Below are positions 1 through 7,855 of a DNA stretch of 64,000 nucleotides, piece after piece. Where the stretch lies: contig NZ_WELI01000006.1 of assembly GCF_009184635.1 (NCBI RefSeq), positions 62,001 through 126,000 of the forward strand, given 5' to 3'. The translations under genes and the position numbers were made by a program. Origin of the DNA: Rudanella paleaurantiibacter. Its GTDB lineage: Bacteria; Bacteroidota; Bacteroidia; Cytophagales; Spirosomataceae. Numbering within the stretch: the first letter of the stretch is position 1; each line of letters begins with the position of its first letter. A model generated the notes under the pieces. That model searched no databases. It saw nothing but the letters and a program-made list of their open reading frames with translations, and was not told where the DNA came from.

Positions 1-585
1 AACTTCCGTGATCCGCATTTTTTGTTTGGCGGCCTTCAACTGCATCTCAACCGTCCATCCGTAGGTTTGGTCGCGCATGTCGAGGGCCAGCAGCCGGTCC
101 ATCCGAATGGCCCGAAATGGCCCCAGATCCGTGTACCGAACGTTGTACAACCATCGGAGCAGGGTGGTTGCCAGCCAGTTGCCAAACACCTGTTGCGGAG
201 TCATCGAACCCCGTTGCCGATTGCCCAGCGCCCGCGAACCAATTACCATGTCGTAGCCCTCGTTCAGAATGGGAGCCACTACCTGCGGCAATTCGGCGGG
301 ATAATCGGAATAGTCGGCATCCAGAAAAACGACCACGTCGGGTTTTGGTTCTAAATTCTGAGCATAAGCAATGCCGGTCAGGCAGGCCCGTCCGTAGCCC
401 TGCACGGGTTCGTCGAGCACGGTAGCCCCGGCCCGGCGGGCCTCAACGGCGGTTTGGTCGTTGGAGTTATTATTGACCACGATCACCTCCTGCACGTAAT
501 CGGCCGGGATTTCACGGATTACGTTGCCCACGGAGTTCTCTTCGTTGAAGGCCGGGATGATGACGACTATACGGGGTAAATTCAA
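1..585 (-). CDS. Glycosyltransferase family 2 (DPM1-like), 3' end outside window
   Basis: The reverse strand reads as an uninterrupted GT-A glycosyltransferase of about 195 residues that continues past position 1. It begins LNLPRIVVIIPAFNEEN, the nucleotide-sugar binding beta-strand typical of GT2. It then shows VVNNNSND and the metal-binding LDADYSDYP (DxD-like), followed by VIGSRALG and QRGSMTPQQ, all usual in dolichyl-phosphate mannosyl/glucosyltransferase-type members. Such enzymes transfer sugar from a nucleotide sugar to a lipid carrier or glycan at the inner membrane. No ATG precedes the domain, so the likely start is the TTG at 583-585. It lies just downstream of the carbonic anhydrase terminator, so it should have its own promoter. 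The donor and acceptor cannot be told from the sequence. Confidence 0.85.
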   Translation of the reverse strand, partial: MNLPRIVVIIPAFNEENSVGNVIREIPADYVQEVIVVNNNSNDQTAVEARRAGATVLDEPVQGYGRACLTGIAYAQNLEPKPDVVVFLDADYSDYPAELPQVVAPILNEGYDMVIGSRALGNRQRGSMTPQQVFGNWLATTLLRWLYNVRYTDLGPFRAIRMDRLLALDMRDQTYGWTVEMQLKAAKQKMRITEV

Positions 586-602
586 GTGTCTGAATGTAAA
601 AA

Positions 603-633
603 TGCCCGTCAAAAATACACATTCTGACGGGCA
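603..633 (-). terminator. Rho-independent terminator after carbonic anhydrase
   Basis: A perfect 9-bp stem (TGCCCGTCA/TGACGGGCA) closes a 13-nt loop. On the reverse strand it is followed directly by TTTTTACATT. It sits 52 nt past the carbonic anhydrase stop codon and just before the glycosyltransferase start. Confidence 0.8.
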
Positions 634-684
634 ACTTCTGATTAGGCAACGGCCACCGGGCAGGTTGGGGCTCTGATTGGGCGA

Positions 685-1287
685 CTACACCCCCGGCGGT
701 GACAGGTTAATGACGTCTTTGATCAGACCCGTGCGCAGGTTAAATACCCAGCCGTGCAGGTTTGGAATGGTATGACTCGCCCACATTTTCTTGACGCTAT
801 CGGTAGCGGCCAGATTTCGTACCTGCTCCTGCGTGTTCAGTTCCACCAGCCGGTCGAACCGTTCGTGGTCATCGGCAATCTGGTCGAGTTCGGCCTGGTA
901 CATGGTTTTTACCCGGGCAATATTATCCAGCCACCCGTCAATCAGGCCCAGTTTGGTACCGGCCATGGCTGTTTTCACGCCCCCGCACTCGTAATGGCCG
1001 CACACAATCACGTCGGTCACTTGTAGCACCTCAACGGCATACTGCACTACGCTCAAGGTGTTCAGGTCGCCGGGTACCACCAGGTTGGCAATGTTGCGGT
1101 GAACAAACATCTCGCCGGGGTCAGCACCGGTAATCTGCTCGGCCGTTACGCGGCTGTCGGAACAGCCAATCCACAGAAAGTCGGGCTTCTGCCCCGACGA
1201 AAGGGTATCAAAGTAGCCGTCGTTGAGTTCAAGACGATCCTGAACCCAGGCTTTATTCATGAGCAATAAGCGATCAAATGGGCGCAT
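685..1287 (-). CDS. can: Beta-class carbonic anhydrase
   Basis: A 200-residue beta-carbonic anhydrase, colinear with the E. coli Can type. It interconverts CO2 and bicarbonate in the cytoplasm. The zinc site is visible as C42-S-D44-S-R46 in WIGCSDSR and H98/C101 in CGHYECGG. The start at 1287 is supported because the first residues (MRPFDRLLLMNKAWV) align with the N-terminal helix of Can. The gene overlaps the end of the upstream SulP transporter by 14 nt in another frame, which implies translational coupling: bicarbonate brought in by SulP would be equilibrated by this enzyme. A strong terminator follows at 603-633. The family call is certain; the in vivo direction of the reaction is inference. 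Confidence 0.95.
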   Translation of the reverse strand: MRPFDRLLLMNKAWVQDRLELNDGYFDTLSSGQKPDFLWIGCSDSRVTAEQITGADPGEMFVHRNIANLVVPGDLNTLSVVQYAVEVLQVTDVIVCGHYECGGVKTAMAGTKLGLIDGWLDNIARVKTMYQAELDQIADDHERFDRLVELNTQEQVRNLAATDSVKKMWASHTIPNLHGWVFNLRTGLIKDVINLSPPGV

Positions 1288-2851
1288 AGGTGGGTTCGTT
1301 TCGTTTCCGTTGGGTTACCTGCCGCAATTCATACTTTATTCCCTGATTTTTGGCCGTCTCGGCAAAATCAACCAGCAGGGTGTACACGTCACTATCCACA
1401 AACGTAGCGTACCGGCCGTCGACGAGCACCGAATCGCCGGGACGTAGCGATTGCAGGGCTTCTTTCAACTGCGGCTTGCTCAGAAAGTACATATCGCGCT
1501 GAAACTTGATGAGTACGTTGTTGCCCTCCCGAATCACCCGGAACGAAGCCTGCGAGTTGGTGTACAGCACAAACAACAAACCAACCACCGCGCCCATGGC
1601 GATACCAATAAGAAGGTCGGTGAAAATGATGCCTACTACGGTCACCAGAAACGGGATAAACTGACTCATGCCTTCGCCATAAATGGCCGCCAACACGCGG
1701 GGTTTAATCAGGTTAACACCCACCACAATGAGCAGGGCCGCCAAACACGCGAGCGGAATGTGGTTCAGGATAGAACCGGCAAAAAACAGAGATAACAGCA
1801 ACAGACCACCATTCACCAGCGTAGAAAGCCGGGTCTGGGCTCCACTCACGATGTTGGTTGTGGTCCGAACGACCACCGATGTTACCGGTAGGCCACCGAC
1901 CAACCCTGACGTGATGTTGCCAATTCCCTGCGCCACTAGTTCGCGGCTCGACGAGGGCACGCGCCGGAGGGGGTCAAGGCGCTCCGATGCTTCGAGGTTG
2001 AGCAGGGCTTCCAGGCTGGCTACCAGCGCTAACGTAAGGGCAACTACGTACACACGTCCGCTGCCGAGGGCGCTCAGGTCGGGGAAGTTCATCAGTGAAG
2101 ACAAACTCGCCCCCGACAGATCAGGAATCCGAACCATGTGGCCACTCGAATCGCCAAGGTACCACTCGGGCATCGAGACCCGGAATAGCTGGTTCAGGCC
2201 CACGCCCGCAACTACCACCACCAGCGCAGCCGGTAGCCAGTCGAAAAAGCGATTGCCCCGGTTGGTCATGGCGCTCCAGCCGAGCAAAATGGCGAGCGAA
2301 ACCACGCTGATGATAACGGCCCCCGGTGCCGGGTCGGCAAAGGCCCGCACCAGTTCGGTGAGGGTGTTTTCGCGGTCGGCCAGTTGCTGAAACTCAAAAT
2401 CACCTTCGAAATCGGTGTCGCGACCGAGTGCGTGCGGAATCTGCTTTAGTATAATCACAATGCCAATACCCACCAGCATCCCCCGCACGACTGAGTTGGG
2501 GAAGAAACTGCTGAGCCGCCCGGCTTTCAGAAAACCAAGCACTAACTGAATAAGGCCGGCCAATACCAGCGCGACCAGAAAACTCTCGTACGAGCCGAGC
2601 GACCGGATGGCATCGGCGACGATAACAGCCAAACCGGCTGCAGGGCCACTTACGCTCACTTCGGAGTCGGAAAGGGCGCCAACTACTAAGCCGCCGATGA
2701 TGCCCGCAATGAGGCCAGACAGTGAGGGGCCGCCCGAGGCCAGCGCAATACCCAGACAAAGAGGGAGCGAGGCCAGAAAGAGCGAGACCGAGGCCGTCAG
2801 ATCCTTGCGGATATGGTCGGTCGGGTGACGAACAGGAAGATCAGGAGCCAT
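1274..2851 (-). CDS. SulP-family anion (bicarbonate/sulfate) transporter, CA-linked
   Basis: A 525-residue SulP (SLC26) transporter. The N-terminus carries the family signature (ASLPLCLGIALASG, then GLIAGIIGGLVVG and SGPAAGLAVIVADAI), followed by many hydrophobic segments. A short C-terminal STAS-like domain (about 425-520) contains VLVDGRYATFVDSDV. The family moves sulfate, bicarbonate and other anions, usually coupled to Na+ or H+. Overlap with a carbonic anhydrase gene makes bicarbonate the best guess here; SulP-CA pairs and fusions are known in bacteria. The start ATG at 2851 has a TTCCTTTG stretch immediately before it. It is a paralogue of the SulP gene at 7856-9484, which has a different promoter architecture. 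Confidence 0.92.
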   Translation of the reverse strand: MAPDLPVRHPTDHIRKDLTASVSLFLASLPLCLGIALASGGPSLSGLIAGIIGGLVVGALSDSEVSVSGPAAGLAVIVADAIRSLGSYESFLVALVLAGLIQLVLGFLKAGRLSSFFPNSVVRGMLVGIGIVIILKQIPHALGRDTDFEGDFEFQQLADRENTLTELVRAFADPAPGAVIISVVSLAILLGWSAMTNRGNRFFDWLPAALVVVVAGVGLNQLFRVSMPEWYLGDSSGHMVRIPDLSGASLSSLMNFPDLSALGSGRVYVVALTLALVASLEALLNLEASERLDPLRRVPSSSRELVAQGIGNITSGLVGGLPVTSVVVRTTTNIVSGAQTRLSTLVNGGLLLLSLFFAGSILNHIPLACLAALLIVVGVNLIKPRVLAAIYGEGMSQFIPFLVTVVGIIFTDLLIGIAMGAVVGLLFVLYTNSQASFRVIREGNNVLIKFQRDMYFLSKPQLKEALQSLRPGDSVLVDGRYATFVDSDVYTLLVDFAETAKNQGIKYELRQVTQRKRNEPTYAPI

Positions 2852-3142
2852 ACAAAGGAAATAAGGTTACTGGGTCATTAAACAATCTACAGTTTTACGT
2901 GTACCAAATTGGTTTCGTGTACGACAAATTGACCGGCAATAATCCTGCCGGTTGCCGTCGGTTATCAGCCATTTGTACCTATTAAACTGATTTAAACGGA
3001 CTACTTACTACTATTTAGGGGATGAATTGAATCAACTAAAAAAGAAGTAGTAAAAGTAATTTGCCTTAAATATAGATTAAAACCGGTGTTTTGTTTCCAG
3101 AGGGAAGGCAGCTTATGCTTTCTTTTTTGTGGGTTAAAACCG
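2852..3142. other. Intergenic region between SulP operon promoter and dabB terminator
   Basis: This AT-rich spacer holds the upstream region of the leftward SulP-carbonic anhydrase unit. On the reverse strand two GTTTAA words lie 10 bp apart near 2982-2996. This does not match the 11-bp arrays at dabA. No gene was seen. Confidence 0.5.
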
Positions 3143-3175
3143 AAAAAGCCAGCCTACCTCAAGGGCAGGCTGGCT
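3143..3175 (-). terminator. Rho-independent terminator of dabA-dabB
   Basis: Stem AGCCAGCCT (3147-3155) pairs with AGGCTGGCT (3167-3175). The reverse-strand transcript continues into TTTTTCGG. It lies 66 nt downstream of the dabB stop. Confidence 0.85.
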
Positions 3176-3240
3176 GGCAAATTGGTTAAAACGAGGAAAG
3201 TAGCCGGTACCCGGCAAGGCGGGCGGGCCGGATGCGTTTA

Positions 3241-5109
3241 TTACGACGATCGGTAGGCCATATCGAATACCGACCGTACGTGTGGGCCCAGAAAAACGCG
3301 GGCGTAAATGCGGATAAGCGCCAGACCATCGACAATGAAACTGAGCGCGGTGAAGAAGGCCAGCGCCAGCTGATTCTCGTGAATGTGGGTGAAAATGAGG
3401 TCTTCGCCCACAAACGTCGGTGTGATCGGGAAGCCCGAAACCCCCAGGCAACAGAGCAGAAACAGGAACGCCAGCAGCCGGTGTTTATAGGCATGGCCGT
3501 GGAACCGCCCGAGGTCGATACTGGTTTCGAGCGTTTTCAGGCGGGTGAGTACCACATACCCAAGAATGCCAGCTACCACAATCCCGCTCAGGTACAGCAG
3601 GGTCTGTTCGAACCGGAAATGCTCGTTGAATGAGATGGCCAGCGCCACAAAAAAGTGATTCATCAGAATCAGAACCCAGCTCTTCCGGGCTTTTTTGCGT
3701 TCGGTGAAGGCTTTCAGGACCATCAGCAGCCCCATGAGCGAGAATACCATCGGTAGGGCGTGCACCAGGTCGGGAGCGAGGGCATCTTCGTTGACCAACA
3801 GGAGCAAACCGAGCCCGTAGATCGGTACAAAGAAAAGCAGCACCCGATTGAGCGTCAGAAAATCGAGCCGACGGCCAACTGCTTTGAGCGGATTCCACAG
3901 AAACCGGTACATGAACGAGTCGAGGTTCCACTCTTTAAGGCAAAGCATGTAGAACGTGTACGCGATTTTTTTCGGGTAAAACCGCTCAATCGACTGCGGA
4001 TGCGGTGAAAAATGATAAAACTGCTCCCGAATCTGATAGCTTACTACCGAAGGCGACACTAGTAATTGGTACGTCCGCAAAAACGCGTTACCCGCAAAGT
4101 GAAATAGGGCCAGATGCCCCCAACCGGCCGCAATCTCAATAAACATGAGGCCAATCTGTGCAATGGATGCGTAGGCAATCTGACTTTTTACGGACGACTG
4201 TACCCGCGCAATACCCGTAGCTACCAGGGCCGAACACAGGCCTACGGTCCCAATGAGTACCCGTACCGACACTTGTTGCTCCCAGAACGGATAGGTGCGC
4301 AACAACAGAAAAACACCCAGGTGTACCGATAGCGATCCGTAGAAAATCGCGCTCGACGGGGTGGGGCCTTCCATAGCTCGGGGCAACCACGACGAAAACG
4401 GCAGCTGCGCCGATTTGACGGCCGCCGACAGCAGAATCATCACCGAAATAAATACCCCGATCAGGGTGTGGCTTTGCAGGTGCTCATGCACCAGCTCGTA
4501 GTTGCGCAGTTGCAGAAACGTGGTGTTCTGATGCCAAAGGTGGTGACTCATCCACATGGCCAGAATCAGACCCACGTCGCCAATGCGATACAGCGAAAAC
4601 ACTTTTACGGCGTTCTTAACCGGCAGATACCGGTCGCGGTAGAAGGCAATCAGCAAAAATGACGAGATGCCCAGAATTTCCCAGCCAACAAACAGGGTTT
4701 CGAGGTTGCCCGACAAAATAGTGAGCGTGTACCCGACATAGAAAAAGAGAATGGTATTGAAAAAGCGTTTGTAGCCCGCTTCGCGGTGCATGTACGCCCG
4801 GCTATACCGCGTGATCAGAAACGTTAGAAACGCCCCCACAAACAGATACACCGCCGTGACCGTGTCGAAATCAAAGTCGACAAAAAACTCGTAGCCGCTT
4901 GTCTGGAGCAACACAATCTCTTTTACATCGAGCGTAGGGTGGCCGTCCAGTAGCCAGACACCCATAAACAGCACGGCCCCCAGCAGATGCAGGCCAACGG
5001 TGAGTACGGCAATCTGCGAAATAAGCGTTTCGCGCCGGGCCGGAACCAGCAGGCTGACCACGTAGCCTGCGAGGGGCAAAAGAACAAAGAAAGGAAGTAA
5101 CGAAGCCAT
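3241..5109 (-). CDS. dabB: DabB, NuoL-like membrane subunit of the DIC accumulation pump
   Basis: A 622-residue polytopic membrane protein of the complex I/Mrp antiporter family (NuoL/ND5-like). It shows the conserved GWEILGISSFLLI (E144) and AAVKSAQLPFSSWLPRAM (K232) proton-channel motifs. It is only 9 nt downstream of dabA and followed by a terminator, so the two genes form a two-gene operon. In the DAB system, established in Halothiobacillus and other bacteria, DabB is the cation-driven membrane partner that energises vectorial CO2 hydration by DabA. It is not part of a nuo operon: no other complex I gene lies nearby. The C-terminal ~200 residues contain further hydrophobic segments ending in a short charged tail. 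Assignment as dabB rests mainly on the DabA neighbour. Confidence 0.92.
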   Translation of the reverse strand: MASLLPFFVLLPLAGYVVSLLVPARRETLISQIAVLTVGLHLLGAVLFMGVWLLDGHPTLDVKEIVLLQTSGYEFFVDFDFDTVTAVYLFVGAFLTFLITRYSRAYMHREAGYKRFFNTILFFYVGYTLTILSGNLETLFVGWEILGISSFLLIAFYRDRYLPVKNAVKVFSLYRIGDVGLILAMWMSHHLWHQNTTFLQLRNYELVHEHLQSHTLIGVFISVMILLSAAVKSAQLPFSSWLPRAMEGPTPSSAIFYGSLSVHLGVFLLLRTYPFWEQQVSVRVLIGTVGLCSALVATGIARVQSSVKSQIAYASIAQIGLMFIEIAAGWGHLALFHFAGNAFLRTYQLLVSPSVVSYQIREQFYHFSPHPQSIERFYPKKIAYTFYMLCLKEWNLDSFMYRFLWNPLKAVGRRLDFLTLNRVLLFFVPIYGLGLLLLVNEDALAPDLVHALPMVFSLMGLLMVLKAFTERKKARKSWVLILMNHFFVALAISFNEHFRFEQTLLYLSGIVVAGILGYVVLTRLKTLETSIDLGRFHGHAYKHRLLAFLFLLCCLGVSGFPITPTFVGEDLIFTHIHENQLALAFFTALSFIVDGLALIRIYARVFLGPHVRSVFDMAYRSS

Positions 5110-5118
5110 TCCGGAAGG

Positions 5119-7626
5119 TTATGAGAGGATAAAGACCGGGAAATTTTCCCCGTTCGATTCAACCAGCGGTTCCACGTCGGCAACGGCGTCGAGGTGGTCG
5201 GTAAGGGGATAGTAATCGACAAAGTCGCCTGCTTTGAACACGTACAGGGCGCGGGTTTCGGGGTGTACCGCCACCAGATTGATCCAGTTGTTGCTGTACC
5301 ACTCGTACACCGCCGGAATTTTCTGGATGGTAGCGAGTACTACGTCCGGGTAATGCTCCACAATCATCAGCAACCGCAATGGGTCGTGTACCTCGATCAT
5401 CTGGCTGGGTAGGCCCGGCCGCAGATCGCCGTCGATACCGTTGGCTACCCCAATCAGGCCCATTACGTTATGCGGCAGCTTGGTACCCGCCCCCAGCTTC
5501 TGGTTGTCCATCCGGGAGAAAAAGTACTCCAGATTAATGCCTCCGCAAACGGGCGTGGCCGCTTTCAGAATATTGAGCAAATAGTGGCCGTCGGGGTCAA
5601 TGGCATAATTGTACGAGTTCATGAGCGCCCGCCGGTCCAGAAAAAGCCCCTTCGTCATGGCCCGCCGACCCACAATGCACAGAGCGTTGGTGGCGTGGTT
5701 GAGCTCAGGGCGCGGTTCAAACAACGACACCGACCGGATTTTTACCTTGTCGTGAATTTGTTCGGGTGTGAGGCTCGAATCAATCGACTCGAACCGGCGC
5801 GACCGTTCCTTGGCGTTCAGGTCGAGGGCTTCGGCGAAGGTTTGCCGGTTGAGTTGGTGGAACTCCCGATTGCCAACCTGTAGCGCCTGATCGTCGAAAA
5901 ACGCAATCTCGTCGCGGGTGGTGTCGTGCAGGGCTCCTACAAACTGCGTATCGTCAGGAATGTCAATACCCCGTTCGTGGAGCAACACCCGTACCTGCGG
6001 GTGGTTGGCCATGTAGCACAGTACCCGCGCATTGGCCGAGCCCGACCGCCCCGAGCAGGCACCACAGTCGTAGGCTGCGTAGTGGGGGTTGTTTATCGTG
6101 CTGGAGCCATGCCCAACTACGTACACGAGCGAGGCAAAATTTTTGACCAGCCCGATGCTTTTGAGGACTCCCTCGACCCGGTCGGCCATTTCGGGTACAG
6201 TAAACCCTACCTGTAGGTCATTTTCGGGGGCGTGCTGATGTTTATGCTCAATAGTCAGCCGTGCCGCTCCATCCATGTGCCGAAACGACGACGCCATTGA
6301 CGGGCTCATGGTAGGCCGGAAAATATTCAGGAACAACCGCAGTGCCGACCAGAAACCGAGGGTTTGCGAAATAAGCCAGCCGCTGTAAAACGAGTGCGCG
6401 TGCTTGTTGAAATGCACGTCTTTTTGCTTCTTGGTTGTGCGTCCCTGCTCTTTGATGAGGTACTTGGGCGTAACCGGAGCGGGGCAAACTTTTTCGTAGA
6501 ATTTGCCGGTTTCGGGCTGGAAGAAAAATTCAACCCCGAAGAAACCGGGTGTCCCGAAGGTTTCGCAACGAGGGTCGAGCTGTTCCAGATACCGACGCAT
6601 CGACTCCTCCCGGTCGTCGATACAAAATAGGGCCTGAAAACTTTTGCCGAGCGTTTGTTTGCGGGCGAGTTTGTTCTGCTGAATCCCCGCCAGCACCTGA
6701 TCGTAATAGCTCCACTCAAACGCTTCCTGCCACATCATCAGTACCTCGTCGCGCTCGGTAACGGGGGCGTTGGCAAACAGGTCGGTCGGTTTATGGGCTA
6801 ATTTCTGGCTCAGGGGTTGCCATTGGGTACCGAAATGGGCGTCGAGCGCGTCAATTTCGAGTAGCAGTTCAAACGTAATCAGGTCGTGCAGGGAGAGCTG
6901 CCGGCGGTCGAGCAGAGTTTGGGGGCCATCCTCAATGGCCGACACCATGCCCGACCAGCCCTGATGCGCAAATTGCCCATCGAAGAGGTAGGTTTCGTAC
7001 AGGGCTTCGTCGCCCACGAGCAGAGCGAGCAACTCGCTGATGGAGGGGGTGCCGTCGAGCAAAAGCCGCCGGGCCCGGCGCGTCCGGAAAAAGCTGGTAA
7101 AGCTATGGCGTTCCATCTCGCGTAGGGCGTCCAGAAACGTTCTGTTGGTTACCGGAAACCCCCAGATCGCGATGCCCTGATCGAGGTACGAGCAAAGAAT
7201 CCGAAACAGAAGCGGATGCACCAGCGAGTCGAGGTCAATATGGTATTGCTTTTTCCAGGTGCTGCGCAGGGAGCCTATGCGCGGGGTACCGGTGGCAGGG
7301 TAGGGTTTCTGGAGCAGCTTTTCGAGCCAGCTTTCGAGCCGGGCTTCGCCTTTGTGCCCAACAATTACTTTTTTCAGCACAACGGGGCTGATCTGCCCAC
7401 TGCTGTACATTGCCCGGTATTCATCCAGGGCCAGCGCTACCTTGTAGCCGAACACCTGAGACGCCGACCGGATGGCGTCGAAAAACGGCCGATCCTGAAA
7501 CGAATGGAGTGTATTGTGGTGAACAAAGTCTTTCAGCGGGGCTTGGGCGGGTAGGTAGTGCTTGAGGCTGTGAATGACCCGGTGTTCGTCGAACCCAGAG
7601 TGGTTTGTTTCCATAAACGGTTGCAT
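5119..7626 (-). CDS. dabA: DabA (DUF2309/UPF0753), cytoplasmic zinc subunit of the DIC pump
   Basis: An 835-residue DUF2309 protein, the carbonic anhydrase-like subunit of the DAB inorganic-carbon pump. The expected zinc/catalytic set is present: C335 and D337 in FCIDDREES, H506 in VVGHGSS and C521 in YDCGACSGRSG. The 15-residue H-to-C spacing agrees with characterised DabA. The frame is open upstream to a TTG at 7662, but that TTG overlaps the likely -7 element CACCTTTG (7660-7667). The first ATG (7626) is therefore preferred, with 7614 (METNHSG) as an alternative. With dabB it should convert CO2 entering the cell to bicarbonate and trap it. The promoter carries a four-box TTAA array (7679-7715). 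The predicted role is to supply bicarbonate for anaplerotic and biosynthetic carboxylation, since no Calvin-cycle gene is seen here. Confidence 0.93.
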   Translation of the reverse strand: MQPFMETNHSGFDEHRVIHSLKHYLPAQAPLKDFVHHNTLHSFQDRPFFDAIRSASQVFGYKVALALDEYRAMYSSGQISPVVLKKVIVGHKGEARLESWLEKLLQKPYPATGTPRIGSLRSTWKKQYHIDLDSLVHPLLFRILCSYLDQGIAIWGFPVTNRTFLDALREMERHSFTSFFRTRRARRLLLDGTPSISELLALLVGDEALYETYLFDGQFAHQGWSGMVSAIEDGPQTLLDRRQLSLHDLITFELLLEIDALDAHFGTQWQPLSQKLAHKPTDLFANAPVTERDEVLMMWQEAFEWSYYDQVLAGIQQNKLARKQTLGKSFQALFCIDDREESMRRYLEQLDPRCETFGTPGFFGVEFFFQPETGKFYEKVCPAPVTPKYLIKEQGRTTKKQKDVHFNKHAHSFYSGWLISQTLGFWSALRLFLNIFRPTMSPSMASSFRHMDGAARLTIEHKHQHAPENDLQVGFTVPEMADRVEGVLKSIGLVKNFASLVYVVGHGSSTINNPHYAAYDCGACSGRSGSANARVLCYMANHPQVRVLLHERGIDIPDDTQFVGALHDTTRDEIAFFDDQALQVGNREFHQLNRQTFAEALDLNAKERSRRFESIDSSLTPEQIHDKVKIRSVSLFEPRPELNHATNALCIVGRRAMTKGLFLDRRALMNSYNYAIDPDGHYLLNILKAATPVCGGINLEYFFSRMDNQKLGAGTKLPHNVMGLIGVANGIDGDLRPGLPSQMIEVHDPLRLLMIVEHYPDVVLATIQKIPAVYEWYSNNWINLVAVHPETRALYVFKAGDFVDYYPLTDHLDAVADVEPLVESNGENFPVFILS

Positions 7627-7659
7627 GGCGTTAGCACTTCCTGATACCAGGAACGGGGG

Positions 7660-7667
7660 CAAAGGTG
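7660..7667 (-). promoter_or_regulatory. Putative dabA -7 element
   Basis: Reverse-strand CACCTTTG differs at one base from the Bacteroidota -7 consensus TAnnTTTG. It lies 11 nt downstream of the last TTAA box of the array at 7679-7715. This places the transcript start near 7653, downstream of the TTG at 7662. Confidence 0.5.
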
Positions 7668-7678
7668 ATTGGCACCAG

Positions 7679-7715
7679 TTAAAAAGTACTTAAGGTGAGT
7701 TTAAGAAGTGATTAA
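7679..7715 (-). promoter_or_regulatory. Four TTAA boxes at exact 11-bp spacing, dabA side
   Basis: TTAA occurs at 7679, 7690, 7701 and 7712, each exactly 11 bp from the next. Read toward dabA, the boxes have a [CT]TTTAA or CTTAA character. An 11-bp direct-repeat period is the footprint of winged-helix response regulators of the OmpR/PhoB family; Bacillus PhoP and cyanobacterial Pho boxes also have TTAA-centred repeats. The regulator itself is not in this window. Confidence 0.65.
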
Positions 7716-7761
7716 AGACCGGGCCAGTAAGCCGTTCTGAAAGCAGGGAGCGCCTTTTTCA

Positions 7762-7798
7762 TTAATCTTCTTTTAATATGGGCTTAAGGGTGGCTTAA
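7762..7798 (+). promoter_or_regulatory. Four TTAA boxes at exact 11-bp spacing, SulP side
   Basis: TTAA occurs at 7762, 7773, 7784 and 7795, again with exact 11-bp spacing. The array lies 57 nt upstream of the rightward SulP ATG. The two arrays face away from each other across 46 bp. A clear -7 element for the SulP gene was not found; TAAATTG near 7843 is the closest match. Confidence 0.65.
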
Positions 7799-7855
7799 CT
7801 CGCCCGGCCGAACGTTGCAGGGCATTTACGAACGGAATACATCTAAATTGACGTA

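Noticed and set aside
2982-2996. A PhoB-like array upstream of the first SulP gene
   Set aside because: Only two TTAA words at 10-bp spacing are present, which does not match the 11-bp arrays at dabA, SulP and porin.
3241-5109. NuoL of respiratory complex I
   Set aside because: No other nuo gene is present and the gene sits 9 nt after dabA; DabB explains it better.
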